In this document: positions 51,166 through 60,202 of the stretch, one piece after another
Layout of the letters: every line of letters begins with the position of its first letter
Numbering within the stretch: the stretch's first letter is position 1
Source of the DNA: Bacteroidales bacterium
Lineage (GTDB): Bacteria; Bacteroidota; Bacteroidia; Bacteroidales; WCHB1-69
Direction of reading: 5' to 3'
Assembly: GCA_017540505.1 (NCBI GenBank)
Contig: JAFYAW010000014.1
Location: forward strand, 27,930-91,929
Length of the DNA: 64,000 nt
The notes under the pieces: generated by a model
Told to the model about the DNA's origin: nothing
The model's database searches: none
Seen by the model: the letters and a program-made list of their open reading frames with translations, nothing else
Program-made: the position numbers and the translations under genes

Positions 51166-52245
51166 TTATACTTTTTCTGTAGAAGAGTGCCCTTGCGGCA
51201 ACTGGATAGTCTTGAAGCGTTTCTGACGCTGCTGCCAACGCTCACGCGCATATTGCTGCATATCCGACACCTCATCACTCTCATCAATAATCTCAAAGCC
51301 GAACACCGTTTCAATGATGTCCTCCATGGTGAGGATGCCTTGGAAGCAGCCGTACTCGTCAATAATCAGGGCGATTTGGGATTTCTGTTTCAACATGGAG
51401 TCCCAAATGTCGCTAATTGATTTATCCTCATTAAAATATGGCAGGTCGCGTTTGATCTCGCCCAATGTCATATCGAACTTATCCTCAGCCAGATTTTCCA
51501 ACGCATCATCGCGGAGCACATAGCCGGTGATATATTCCGGAGATTCGGCATAGACGGGAATACGGGAGAAATGGTCATACTGGTCGTCATCGTAATAGTC
51601 GCGCAGGGTCATGGACTCCGGGGCGATGGCGGCCACCACTCTGGGGGTCATCACATCTGAGGCGAGCACATTATCCAGCTTGATGATGTTCTGGATCACC
51701 TTGTTCTCATCCTCTTCGATCACGCCCTCCTCTTCGCCCACATTGGCCATCGCCAGCACCTCCTCACGGCTGACCACAGCATCCTGGGGCACCCGTTTGG
51801 CGATCATCCCGCCAACGCATTCCACCAGTTTCACCAACGGGTACATCAGCACAATGAGAATGCGTATCGTATTGGCTGTAAAACCCATAAGGCTTTTCCA
51901 GCGGGTGGTTCCAATGGTCTTGGGAATGATTTCCGAGAAAATCAGAATCAACAAGGTAGTGATGGCGGACACCAGGCCGAACCAGCGGCTGCCAAACAGA
52001 ATTGTGGCCTGCTGGCCCACACCGGCAGCACCGATGGTGTTGGCTATTGTGTTCAACGACAAGATGGCGGCCAGCGGACGTTCCGGCTCTGTCTTGTACT
52101 TTTTAAACAAAGACGCCGGGCCGTAGCCCTCATCCTCACGCATCATGATATAGGACAAGGGGGTGGACATAAGGGACGACTCCAAGGTGGAGCACAAAAA
52201 GGATATGCTCATAGCCCCAAACAGAAAAATCAACAGCAATACCAT
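51166..52245 (-). CDS. CNNM/CorC family transporter-like protein with CBS pair
   Basis: 359 residues. The N-terminal CNNM domain (about 1-180) has three to four membrane segments and the motif LNTIANTIGAAGVGQQ, plus ILIFSEIIPKTIG. Next come a tandem CBS pair (about 200-330: VMTPRVVAAI, RIPVYAESPEYITGYVLRDD, ALIIDEYGCFQGILTMEDIIETVFG) and a short acidic tail. The common label is hemolysin-like; the family is linked to Mg2+ and Co2+ transport. The final CorC/HlyC domain present in longer homologues is absent. 6 bases downstream of murG. Confidence 0.9.
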   Translation of the reverse strand: MVLLLIFLFGAMSISFLCSTLESSLMSTPLSYIMMREDEGYGPASLFKKYKTEPERPLAAILSLNTIANTIGAAGVGQQATILFGSRWFGLVSAITTLLILIFSEIIPKTIGTTRWKSLMGFTANTIRILIVLMYPLVKLVECVGGMIAKRVPQDAVVSREEVLAMANVGEEEGVIEEDENKVIQNIIKLDNVLASDVMTPRVVAAIAPESMTLRDYYDDDQYDHFSRIPVYAESPEYITGYVLRDDALENLAEDKFDMTLGEIKRDLPYFNEDKSISDIWDSMLKQKSQIALIIDEYGCFQGILTMEDIIETVFGFEIIDESDEVSDMQQYARERWQQRQKRFKTIQLPQGHSSTEKV

Positions 52246-52251
52246 GACGGG

Positions 52252-53361
52252 TTATTTAACAACAGATTCTATTTCTTTATAAATAAGATCGATGGCCTCG
52301 GGCTGCGCCAATTCACGCATATAACGGCCCATCTGCTCGCAGCGCGGCGTGTTGGCGGCCAGCTCCATCAGTTCGGGCATCAGCCGCTGCCGGGCCTCAC
52401 TGTCCGGAATCAGGATGGCGGCATCCCGCGTGGAAAGTGCCTTCGCATTGTAGGTCTGGTGATCCTCCGCCGCGTACGGGAACGGCACCAGTATCGTGGG
52501 TTTGCCCACGATGGTCAGCTCGGCGATGGCCAGCGCACCAGCCCGCGACACGATGATGTCGGCCATGCTGTACGCATCGTTCATATTCTTGATAAACGGC
52601 ACGATACGGATAAATTCATCCTGTTCCGCCAACAGCTTGGAGTCGATATCGCGGAAGAACTGCTCACCAGTCTGCCACAACAGCTGGATGCCTGCCTGCC
52701 GGAACTCGTCCAGATGGGCGGCCATTGTCTCGTTCAGCGTGCGGGCACCAAGGCTGCCACCCACGACCAGAACGGTTTTCCGTTCCGGCACGAAATTGAA
52801 ATACTGGTACGCCTTGGGGTTTTTCGGAGTAATATGGAGGATTTCGGCACGGATGGGATTGCCGGTCTTCACAATCTTGTCCGCCGGGAAATACTTCTCC
52901 AGCCCGTCGTACGCCACGCAGATACGCTTCGCCTTGGGTGCCAGCATCTTATTGGTGACACCCGGATACGAGTTCTGCTCCTGAAGCAGGGTTGGCACGC
53001 CTAACTTGTCGGCCATTTTCAAGGCCGGCCCGCTGGCAAAGCCCCCCACCCCGATGGCAATGTCGGGATTGAACTCGCGGATAATGCGCTTGGCTTTCCG
53101 CATCGCCCCCATCAGCACAAAGGGCAGCTTGAGGTTTTTGCCGATGCCTTTCAAGGAGAAGTCGCGGCTGATGCCGTAAATGCGGAGGCCCTCAATCGGA
53201 TACCCGGCCTCCGGCACCCGCTGCATCTCCATCTTGTCGCTGGCCCCGATAAACAGGAACTCGGCGTCCGGCTGTTCACTTTTGATCTTATTGGCAATGG
53301 CCAAAGCCGGGAAAATATGTCCTCCCGTGCCACCGCCACTGATTAAATATCGTTTGCTCAT
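52252..53361 (-). CDS. murG: UDP-N-acetylglucosamine-N-acetylmuramyl-(pentapeptide) pyrophosphoryl-undecaprenol GlcNAc transferase
   Basis: 369 residues. Makes lipid II from lipid I at the inner face of the cytoplasmic membrane. The glycine-rich GGGTGGH at 9-15 is the diagnostic MurG loop. GVGGFASGPALKMA, VVGGSLGARTLNE and a C-terminal nucleotide-binding AELTIVGKPTILVPFPYAAEDHQ are all present. It stands alone from the rest of the division-cell-wall cluster, which is not in the window. 10 bases downstream of folD. Confidence 0.97.
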   Translation of the reverse strand: MSKRYLISGGGTGGHIFPALAIANKIKSEQPDAEFLFIGASDKMEMQRVPEAGYPIEGLRIYGISRDFSLKGIGKNLKLPFVLMGAMRKAKRIIREFNPDIAIGVGGFASGPALKMADKLGVPTLLQEQNSYPGVTNKMLAPKAKRICVAYDGLEKYFPADKIVKTGNPIRAEILHITPKNPKAYQYFNFVPERKTVLVVGGSLGARTLNETMAAHLDEFRQAGIQLLWQTGEQFFRDIDSKLLAEQDEFIRIVPFIKNMNDAYSMADIIVSRAGALAIAELTIVGKPTILVPFPYAAEDHQTYNAKALSTRDAAILIPDSEARQRLMPELMELAANTPRCEQMGRYMRELAQPEAIDLIYKEIESVVK

Positions 53362-53371
53362 TATATGAAGG

Positions 53372-54247
53372 TTAATTGGTTTTTTTCTTATACGCGGTCA
53401 TGGTGTTTTGCAGCAGGCAGGCCATTGTCACGGCGCCCACGCCGCCGGGCACGGGGGTGATCGCCTCGCAGAGGGGAGCCACCTCGTCGTATTTGACATC
53501 GCCGCACACACGGTAGCCGGTGGGTTTGGTCACATCCGGCAGACGGTGAATGCCCACATCGATGACGGTGGCGTTCTTCTTTATGTAATCGGCGGTGATC
53601 ATCTCCGGCTGGCCGATGGCCACAATGAGGATGTCGGCACGGCTGCACACACGCTTGAGGTTTTTGGTGCGGCTGTGGCAGACGGTCACCGTGGCATTGG
53701 CATCCTTCTGGAGGAGCATCATGGCGAGGGGTTTGCCCACGATGTTGCTGCGTCCCACGACCACGGTATCCTTTCCGGCGATCTCAACGTTGCTGCGGCG
53801 CAAGATCTCCATCACAGCGTGCGGGGTGGCCGGTGCGTAGGCGTCACGGCCCAACACCAGATTGCCCATATTCTCCGGGTGGAAACAGTCCATGTCCTTG
53901 CGCGGATCGACATGGGCGGTCACCTTGTCCATAGAGACCTGCTTGGGCAACGGCATCTGGATGATATAGCCGTCCACATCCTCGTCACGGTTCAGGAAGT
54001 CGATGGTGTCAAGCACATCCTGCTCGCGCACATCAGCGGGGAACTTGTACGCCGAGACCGTGAAGCCCACGGCCTTGCTCTGTTTCTCAATACTGTTCAC
54101 ATAACTCAGCGCGCCGCCGTCCTCTCCGGCGATGATGACCGCCAGATGGGGCGCGGGTTTCCCCTGGTCCAACAGGGATTTCACCTCCTCGGCAATTTCG
54201 GTTTTGATGTTGGATGCTATGATTTTTCCGTCTAAAATGTTCGGCAT
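53372..54247 (-). CDS. folD: Bifunctional methylenetetrahydrofolate dehydrogenase / cyclohydrolase
   Basis: 291 residues. Interconverts 5,10-methylene-THF and 10-formyl-THF. The catalytic-domain signatures SYVNSIEKQSKAVG (Tyr and Lys of the active site) and GYIIQMPLP are present. The NADP-binding loop GRSNIVGKPLA and the C-terminal TPVPGGVGAVTMA are intact. First gene of a folD-murG-CNNM unit. Confidence 0.97.
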   Translation of the reverse strand: MPNILDGKIIASNIKTEIAEEVKSLLDQGKPAPHLAVIIAGEDGGALSYVNSIEKQSKAVGFTVSAYKFPADVREQDVLDTIDFLNRDEDVDGYIIQMPLPKQVSMDKVTAHVDPRKDMDCFHPENMGNLVLGRDAYAPATPHAVMEILRRSNVEIAGKDTVVVGRSNIVGKPLAMMLLQKDANATVTVCHSRTKNLKRVCSRADILIVAIGQPEMITADYIKKNATVIDVGIHRLPDVTKPTGYRVCGDVKYDEVAPLCEAITPVPGGVGAVTMACLLQNTMTAYKKKTN

Positions 54248-54309
54248 ACCGTTTGTGTTGTAATGTTTATAATGTTTTAGTAAAAAGAAACGTGAGCTAT
54301 AATATCCGT

Positions 54310-54350
54310 CCTTAACTTCTTAGTTTCTTAACTTCTTAACTCCTAAATTC
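54310..54350. repeat. TTAACTTC octamer array
   Basis: TTAACTTC, TTAGTTTC, TTAACTTC, TTAACTCC, TAAATTCC in tandem between folD and ffh. It is the same octamer family as in the arrays at 21874-21915 and 63490-63535. Confidence 0.78.
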
Positions 54351-54374
54351 CCCTTCCCTCCCAATTGTCAATTT

Positions 54375-55715
54375 TTACAGCGGTCTTCTTCCGGGGGCGT
54401 TCATGGCGCGGACCAGGTTTTTGGCTTTGCCGCTGTTCACCATTTTCATCATCTTGCGGGTGTCCTCGAACTGTTTCATCAGGCGGTTCACATCCTGGAT
54501 GTCGCGTCCGCTGCCCTTGGCGATGCGGCGGCGGCGGGAGCCGTTGATGATGTCAGGGTTGGCGCGTTCCTGCGGGGTCATCGATTGGATAATCACCTCC
54601 ACACTCTTGAAGGCGTTGTCGTCAATGTCCATATCGCGGATCACCTTGCCCATGCCGGGAATCATCGACATCAAGTCCTTCACGTTGCCCATCTTCTTGA
54701 TCTGCTGGATCTGGTTCATGAAGTCGTTGAAGTCGAACTGATTCTTCGCCAATTTCTTCTGCAGCTTGGCTGCTTCTTCCTGGTCGAACTGGTCCTGGGC
54801 TTTTTCCACGAAGGAGCGGATGTCGCCCATACCGAGGATACGTTCCGCCAGACGGTCGGGATGGAAGACGCTCAGGGCCTCCATTTTCTCGCCCGTGCCG
54901 ATGAACTTGATGGGTTTGTCCACCACCGCCTTGATGGTCAGGGCGGCACCGCCGCGGGTGTCTCCGTCCATCTTGGTGAGGATCACGCCGTCGAAGTTCA
55001 GCTTGTCGTTGAAGGCCTTGGCGGTGTTCACGGCATCCTGACCGGTCATAGCGTCCACCACGAAGAGGATTTCATGCGGGTTCACGGCCTCCTTGATGTT
55101 GCCGATCTCCGTCATCATCTCCTCATCCACCGCCAGACGACCGGCGGTATCAATCAGGACGACATCGTAGCCGTATTCCTTGGCGTGTTTTACACCGTTT
55201 TTGGCAATCTCCACCGGCTTCTTGCTGTCCTGTTCGGTATATACGGGCACGCCGATCTGCTCGCCCAGCACCTTCAGCTGGTCGATGGCGGCGGGACGAT
55301 ACACGTCGCCAGCCACGAGCAAAGGTTTCTTGTTGCGCTTAGTCTTCAACAGGTTGGCCAACTTCGCCGCGTGCGTGGTCTTACCGGAACCCTGCAGACC
55401 CGCCATCAGGATGATGGCCGGATTGGCTTTGATGTTGATATCCACGGCCTCGCGCCCCATCAGCTCGATGAGCTCGTCGTAGGTGATCTTCACCATCAGC
55501 TGGCTCGGCGACACAGCCTTCAGCACATTCAAACCCAGCGCCTTCTTCTTCACATCGTCGGTGAAATCCTTGGCAATCTTATAGCTGACATCCGCGTCCA
55601 AAAGGGCCTTGCGCACCTCTTTCATCGTCTCGGCCACATTGATTTCCGTGATGTAGCCCTGTCCCTTGATAATCTTAAACGCTCTGTCTAATCGGTCGGT
55701 TAAACTTTCAAACAT
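54375..55715 (-). CDS. ffh: Signal recognition particle protein Ffh
   Basis: 446 residues. The GTPase binds SRP RNA and signal sequences to target ribosomes to the membrane. N domain about 1-90; G domain with G1 GLQGSGKTTHAAKLA, DTAGRLAVDEEM, TKMDGDTRGGAAL and FIGTGEKMEAL; C-terminal methionine-rich M domain with SMIPGMGK and the RNA-binding GSRRRRIAKGSGRDIQDVN. Length and motifs are normal. Confidence 0.98.
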   Translation of the reverse strand: MFESLTDRLDRAFKIIKGQGYITEINVAETMKEVRKALLDADVSYKIAKDFTDDVKKKALGLNVLKAVSPSQLMVKITYDELIELMGREAVDINIKANPAIILMAGLQGSGKTTHAAKLANLLKTKRNKKPLLVAGDVYRPAAIDQLKVLGEQIGVPVYTEQDSKKPVEIAKNGVKHAKEYGYDVVLIDTAGRLAVDEEMMTEIGNIKEAVNPHEILFVVDAMTGQDAVNTAKAFNDKLNFDGVILTKMDGDTRGGAALTIKAVVDKPIKFIGTGEKMEALSVFHPDRLAERILGMGDIRSFVEKAQDQFDQEEAAKLQKKLAKNQFDFNDFMNQIQQIKKMGNVKDLMSMIPGMGKVIRDMDIDDNAFKSVEVIIQSMTPQERANPDIINGSRRRRIAKGSGRDIQDVNRLMKQFEDTRKMMKMVNSGKAKNLVRAMNAPGRRPL

Positions 55716-55750
55716 TGTAATTATTGATTAAATCATTCGACAACAAACTA

Positions 55751-55866
55751 TCAATCTTCCAACAAAGCATCAACTTCATTTTTCAATAGAGGTAGATGTT
55801 TTATCACAATTGACCAAATAATCTCATTAGAATATCAAACAAATACTTTTTCTTAGCATCATCCAT
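55751..55866 (-). pseudogene. HepT (DUF86) toxin gene remnant with a large internal deletion
   Basis: The ATG at 55866 overlaps the MNT antitoxin stop by 8 bases and begins MDDAKKKYLFDILM, the start of a DUF86/HEPN protein. After 14 codons the family sequence jumps, in another frame, to IWSIVIKHLPLLKNEVDALLED and a TGA at 55751-55753, which is the C-terminus of the same family. About 75 codons of a usual 110-115, including the catalytic RxxxxH region, are gone; the piece left is 116 bases. Confidence 0.82.
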
Positions 55867-56164
55867 AAATTCGTGTTTTAGTTCGCTCAATCGCCTTAAT
55901 AAAAAAAGGGTTTGAAAGAGAACTTTCCATCACCAAGTCTATATCTCTCCCCAAAAGTTTGGACAATTTGTCTTTGAAATCAAAATAGTTGTCCGCATAA
56001 TCAAGAAGCGGCACCTCATCCGTAAACGAGACCAGAAAGTCAATGTCGCTCTTGTCTGAAAACCTGTCCGTCAACACACTACCAAAAGCGAACAAATCCC
56101 TCACCTTGTATGCGTTACACAGGTTCCTTACGGCATGGATCCGATTTTTCAACAATTCGTTCAT
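55859..56164 (-). CDS. MNT-type nucleotidyltransferase antitoxin
   Basis: 101 residues. The minimal nucleotidyltransferase motif is FAFGSVLTDRFSDKSDIDFLVSF (GS at 28-29, D40 and D42), with a third acid in RDIDLVME. MntA-type proteins AMPylate and silence the HepT RNase toxin encoded just downstream. Here that toxin gene is reduced to a scar (55751-55866), so the antitoxin is intact but has no working partner. It has its own -7 box at 56219-56226. Confidence 0.88.
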   Translation of the reverse strand: MNELLKNRIHAVRNLCNAYKVRDLFAFGSVLTDRFSDKSDIDFLVSFTDEVPLLDYADNYFDFKDKLSKLLGRDIDLVMESSLSNPFFIKAIERTKTRIYG

Positions 56165-56218
56165 AGTAATATTCTTTCTACAACAGGTATGAATATTCCA
56201 AGTTATATTTCACGGGTG

Positions 56219-56226
56219 CAAAGATA
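56219..56226 (-). promoter_or_regulatory. -7 element for the MNT antitoxin gene
   Basis: Minus-strand TATCTTTG, 54 bases before the ATG at 56164. Confidence 0.68.
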
Positions 56227-56318
56227 CTCATTTCTCGGACATGCGCGGCGGACGGGCGCAAAAAAGCACAAACACCCTTTTTTAAAATTGAAAAATCACA
56301 CTCTTTCATTTTTTTTTC

Positions 56319-56326
56319 TAATTTTG
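56319..56326 (+). promoter_or_regulatory. -7 element for kbl
   Basis: TAATTTTG 94 bases before the kbl ATG, giving the longest leader seen here. The leader contains short TTTTGGGTTTTAGGTTTTAAG-like direct repeats but no riboswitch fold that I can recognise. Confidence 0.62.
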
Positions 56327-56420
56327 CAGCCGCTTTTGGGTTTTAGGTTTTAAGAATTACGCACACATCACTATTCACTAATCACAACGAAAAACACAAT
56401 CAACAAATAAACAACACACT

Positions 56421-57611
56421 ATGTACACGCATTTTCAAGAACATCTTCAGAAGGAACTGGCCGACATCAAGGAAGCCGGCTTGTACAAGAACGAACGCAT
56501 CATCGCCTCTCCGCAAAGCGGTGAGATCACGCTGCAGGACGGCAGCAAGGTGCTGAACTTCTGCGCCAACAACTATCTGGGCCTCGCCAACGACGCGCGT
56601 CTGATCGCCGCCGCCAAGGAAGCCCTCGACACCCACGGCTACGGCATGGCCTCCGTGCGCTTCATCTGCGGCTGCTCCGACCTGCACAAGGCCTTGGAGA
56701 AAAAGATCGCCGAGTTCTTCGGCACCGAGGACACCATCCTCTACGCCGCCTGCTTCGACGCCAACGGCGGTGTCTTCGAGCCCCTGCTCACCGACCAGGA
56801 CGCCATCATCTCCGACGCCCTGAACCACGCTTCCATCATCGACGGCGTGCGCCTCTGCAAGGCTGTGCGCTACCGCTACAAAAACGCCGACATGGCCGAC
56901 CTTGAAGAGCAACTGAAGGCCGCCCAGGCCCAGCGTTTCCGCATCATCGTCACCGACGGTGTGTTCAGCATGGACGGCAACGTGTGTCCGTTAGACAAGA
57001 TTTATGAACTGGCTCAGAAATACGACGCCATGGTCATGGTGGACGAGAGCCACTCCGCCGGCGTGGTGGGCAACACCGGTCGCGGCGTGACCGAACGCTA
57101 CAACCTCCGCGGCAAGATCGAGATCCTGACCGGCACCCTTGGCAAGGCCTTCGGCGGCGCCATCGGCGGTTTCACCACCGGCAAGAAGGAAATCATCGAC
57201 ATGCTGCGCCAACGTTCCCGTCCGTACCTGTTCTCCAACTCCATCCCGCCGATGGTCGCCGCCGCCGGCTGCAAGATGGTGGATATCATGTCCGAAACCA
57301 ACGAGCTGCAGGACAAGCTGCACAGCAACACCGAATACTTCGTGGCCAAGATGAAAGCCGCCGGCTTCGACATCAAGCCGACCGAGTCCGCCATCTGCGC
57401 CGTGATGCTGTATGACGCCAAACTGTCACAGGTGATGGCCGCCAAACTGCAGGAGGAAGGCATCTACGTGACCGGCTTCTACTATCCGGTGGTGCCGAAA
57501 GACCAGGCCCGTATCCGCGTGCAGATCTCTGCCGCCCACGAACCCGAGCACCTCGACAAGTGCATCGCCGCCTTCACAAAGATCGGCAAGGAACTAGGCG
57601 TTTTAAAATAA
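56421..57611 (+). CDS. kbl: Glycine C-acetyltransferase (2-amino-3-ketobutyrate CoA ligase)
   Basis: 396 residues, PLP-dependent alpha-oxoamine synthase. Cleaves 2-amino-3-ketobutyrate with CoA to glycine and acetyl-CoA in threonine breakdown. The Schiff-base lysine is K242 in TGTLGKAFGGAIGG; VMVDESHSAGVVG contains the PLP-ring aspartate. The 2-amino-3-ketobutyrate form is favoured over serine palmitoyltransferase by length and by the N-terminal LADIKEAGLYKNERII. No threonine dehydrogenase gene adjoins. Strongly biased, GC-rich codon use suggests high expression. Confidence 0.93.
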   Translation: MYTHFQEHLQKELADIKEAGLYKNERIIASPQSGEITLQDGSKVLNFCANNYLGLANDARLIAAAKEALDTHGYGMASVRFICGCSDLHKALEKKIAEFFGTEDTILYAACFDANGGVFEPLLTDQDAIISDALNHASIIDGVRLCKAVRYRYKNADMADLEEQLKAAQAQRFRIIVTDGVFSMDGNVCPLDKIYELAQKYDAMVMVDESHSAGVVGNTGRGVTERYNLRGKIEILTGTLGKAFGGAIGGFTTGKKEIIDMLRQRSRPYLFSNSIPPMVAAAGCKMVDIMSETNELQDKLHSNTEYFVAKMKAAGFDIKPTESAICAVMLYDAKLSQVMAAKLQEEGIYVTGFYYPVVPKDQARIRVQISAAHEPEHLDKCIAAFTKIGKELGVLK

Positions 57612-57671
57612 GAAAAGCATTTTTAGACCAAAACATTTTTAACCCTATTATTAATTAAAAACATCAAAAAA

Positions 57672-58088
57672 ATGAAGAAACTCGCTTTATTAGCAATTGT
57701 CTGCTGTGCCATGATTTTCTCCAGCTGCCACAGAGACCAACACGCCTATTACACCTCGCTCAGCTTCTCCCAGGCTGAAAACACCGAGAGTGTCATCAGC
57801 ATCAAGGCCGTATTGGGCACCATCATTGTGTTCTGGAACGGTGAATACACCTTCACAGGCAATGACGAAGGCTATACCGACGTGAAAGCCAAGGCCAAAT
57901 ACGTTGAATCCAAACTCGGTATCCTGGCTCATGGTGGCGAAATCAAAGATCACATGGCTGCTGACGACTATTTCTACTACAGACTTTACAGAAAGAGCGA
58001 TAACGCCCTGCTGGAAGCCACGAAATTCTATTTGGACGCTGATGGCAACTTCTCCTCCACCGATGAAGTTGACAATGTGCAAGACTAA
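57672..58088 (+). CDS. Small lipoprotein, function unknown
   Basis: 138 residues. Signal peptide with the lipobox FSSC (Cys19) followed by HRDQHAYYTSLSFS. Mixed alpha/beta soluble domain, acidic. No family recognised. 60 bases after kbl; may share its transcript and ends at the terminator at 58114. Confidence 0.75.
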   Translation: MKKLALLAIVCCAMIFSSCHRDQHAYYTSLSFSQAENTESVISIKAVLGTIIVFWNGEYTFTGNDEGYTDVKAKAKYVESKLGILAHGGEIKDHMAADDYFYYRLYRKSDNALLEATKFYLDADGNFSSTDEVDNVQD

Positions 58089-58113
58089 CAATTTCCAACT
58101 CCAATCAAAAAAA

Positions 58114-58139
58114 AACCGCTCGATTGAGCGGCTTTTTTT
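58114..58139. terminator. Bidirectional intrinsic terminator
   Basis: Stem AGCCGCTC/GAGCGGCT-like (58114-58121 with 58126-58133) with a GATT loop, A run on the left and seven T on the right. It separates two convergent lipoprotein genes and can stop both. Confidence 0.88.
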
Positions 58140-58160
58140 GTCTTAACACCAAAGGAAAAA

Positions 58161-58649
58161 CTATCTGTACGAGATCATGCCTTTGGAACTTGTGGTGTCA
58201 ACATCCACCACTTTCGCACCCACGAAGTTGATCTGCCAGTCAGGAACAGTGTCCACCAGTGCCGTGTCGATGTGGAAGTAGAACGTCGTGTTCACGGTCG
58301 TGTTCGTGAAATCAGACGTGACATCCACAGTTTTCACCTGCATCATGCCATCCGTCACATACGGATTGCTGCCGATACGGTCGAGCAGGATGCTGGCCAC
58401 GAGGTCGAAATCCTCACAGGTGGTCTCAAAATGACCTGTGGAAGTGTTGGACAGGGGAAGCACATACAGCATGATGCCATTCTCATCCAGCGGATTGGAA
58501 AAATACTCCAGATCGCCCGTGGCAATCTGCGTGCCATTCATTGTGAACTCGCCTCTGTACTTGCCTTCGTATTGGGTGTTGTTGTTACGTTGGAAACAGC
58601 TGCCCAAGCTGATTGCCAACACCATAAAGACGGTAATGATTTTTGTCAT
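58161..58649 (-). CDS. Lipoprotein, function unknown
   Basis: 162 residues from the ATG at 58649 (MTKIITVFMVLAISLGSC); the earlier in-frame ATG lies upstream of the promoter box. Lipobox LGSC (Cys18). The body is predicted beta-rich (YRGEFTMNGTQIATGDLEYF, MMQVKTVDVTSDFTNTTVNTTFYFH) and resembles small lipocalin-like Bacteroidales lipoproteins only in a general way. Confidence 0.72.
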   Translation of the reverse strand: MTKIITVFMVLAISLGSCFQRNNNTQYEGKYRGEFTMNGTQIATGDLEYFSNPLDENGIMLYVLPLSNTSTGHFETTCEDFDLVASILLDRIGSNPYVTDGMMQVKTVDVTSDFTNTTVNTTFYFHIDTALVDTVPDWQINFVGAKVVDVDTTSSKGMISYR

Positions 58650-58683
58650 AATTGTGATTTTAATAACGTTATTAATTCGGGTG

Positions 58684-58691
58684 CAAAAATA
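58684..58691 (-). promoter_or_regulatory. -7 element for the 58161-58649 lipoprotein gene
   Basis: Minus-strand TATTTTTG, 35 bases before the ATG at 58649. Confidence 0.66.
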
Positions 58692-58778
58692 GCATAAAAA
58701 AAACACATACGGATAGCTGGAATATTTTTTCCACTTTTTTCATTCAAAAACCCTGAAACGGAATCGCGAAAAATTGTG

Positions 58779-58786
58779 TACTTTTG
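58779..58786 (+). promoter_or_regulatory. -7 element for hisS
   Basis: TACTTTTG 22 bases before the hisS ATG. Confidence 0.72.
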
Positions 58787-58808
58787 CAGCCTATAAAAAA
58801 AAACTACA

Positions 58809-60176
58809 ATGAACATCGTAAAACCATCCATACCCAAGGGGACGCGGGATTTCACACCGGCAGAGATGATGCGCCGCAACTACATTTTCGACACCATCCG
58901 CTCCGTATTCTACAAACATGCCTACCTTCCCATCGAGACACCCTCCATGGAGAATCTCTCCACCCTGATGGGCAAATATGGCGAAGAGGGCGACCGTCTG
59001 CTCTTCAAAATCCTCAATTCGGGCGATTTCACCCAAGGGGTTGACTTCCAGGACAGCAGCATGTCGGTCAACAAGCTGGCCACCAAGCTGTGCGAGAAAG
59101 GCTTGCGCTACGACCTAACGGTACCCTTCGCCCGCTTCGTGGTGCAGCACCAGAACGACATCACCTTCCCCTTCAAGCGCTACCAAATGCAGCCCGTATG
59201 GCGCGCCGACCGTCCGCAGAAGGGCCGCTACCGCGAGTTCTACCAGTGCGACGCCGACATCATCGGCAGCACCTCCCTGCTCAACGAAGCCGAACTGGTG
59301 GAGATTACGGATGAGATTTTCCGGAAATTCGGCATTGCCGTCACGATGAAGATCAACAACCGCAAGATCCTCTCCGGCATCGCGGAGGTGATCGGGGCCG
59401 CCGACAAGGTCACGGACCTCTGCACGGCGATGGACAAGTTGGACAAAATCGGACAGGAGGCTGTCTGTGCCGAGATGGCGGAGCGCGGCCTCACCCCCGA
59501 CGCCATCGGAAAGCTACAACCCATTTTCTGCCTCGGCGGACAGACCAATGAGGAGAAACTCGAATGCCTGAGGGCCTTGCTCGCCACCAGCGAAATCGGG
59601 CAGAAAGGCCTTGAAGAACTCACCACCGTGCTGGACTACGTGACGGAGATGGGCATCACCACCGATTTGGAAATCGACATCACCCTGGCCCGCGGGCTGA
59701 ACTACTATACCGGTGCAATCTTCGAAGTGAAGGCTAAAGACGCCTCTATCGGCAGCATCTCCGGCGGCGGACGCTACGACAATCTCACCGGCATCTTCGG
59801 ACTGAAGAACATGTCGGGCGTGGGCATCTCCTACGGCGCGGAACGCATCTACGACGTGCTCAACGAGTTAGGACTATTCCCGGATGAGATCCTGAATCCG
59901 GTCAAGGCCTTGTTCGTCAACTTCGGGAAAGAGGATGAGAAATATGCCCTTGCCGCCCTGCGTGCCGTGCGCGACGCAGGCATCGCAGCGGAAATCTACC
60001 CCGACAGCGTCAAGATGGGCAAGCAGATGTCGTACGCCAACGCCAAACACATCCCCTTCGTGGTCATGGCGGGTGAAAACGAACGCACGAGCCACACCTT
60101 CACCTGCAAGAACATGACCAGCGGCGAGCAGCAGACCTGCACGTTGCCGGAACTCATTGAGTTGCTGACCACATAG
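58809..60176 (+). CDS. hisS: Histidyl-tRNA synthetase
   Basis: 455 residues, class II synthetase. Motif 1 near [19 protein letters not shown], motif 2 in [26 protein letters not shown], histidine-specific [14 protein letters not shown] and motif 3 [13 protein letters not shown] ... [17 protein letters not shown]-terminal anticodon-binding domain (about 365-455) is present. First gene of a hisS-DUF389-ygiQ unit (26 and 24 base gaps). Confidence 0.97.
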   Translation: MNIVKPSIPKGTRDFTPAEMMRRNYIFDTIRSVFYKHAYLPIETPSMENLSTLMGKYGEEGDRLLFKILNSGDFTQGVDFQDSSMSVNKLATKLCEKGLRYDLTVPFARFVVQHQNDITFPFKRYQMQPVWRADRPQKGRYREFYQCDADIIGSTSLLNEAELVEITDEIFRKFGIAVTMKINNRKILSGIAEVIGAADKVTDLCTAMDKLDKIGQEAVCAEMAERGLTPDAIGKLQPIFCLGGQTNEEKLECLRALLATSEIGQKGLEELTTVLDYVTEMGITTDLEIDITLARGLNYYTGAIFEVKAKDASIGSISGGGRYDNLTGIFGLKNMSGVGISYGAERIYDVLNELGLFPDEILNPVKALFVNFGKEDEKYALAALRAVRDAGIAAEIYPDSVKMGKQMSYANAKHIPFVVMAGENERTSHTFTCKNMTSGEQQTCTLPELIELLTT

Positions 60177-60202
60177 TATTGACACTGAAAAAAAACACCG
60201 TC

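Noticed and set aside
53408-55691. Long antisense frames opposite folD (275 codons) and ffh (368 codons)
   Set aside because: Both mirror well-identified genes. The apparent coding is a by-product of third-position GC bias.
56327-56420. Riboswitch in the kbl leader
   Set aside because: The leader is AT-rich with short direct repeats and lacks paired elements of known glycine or threonine-linked switches.
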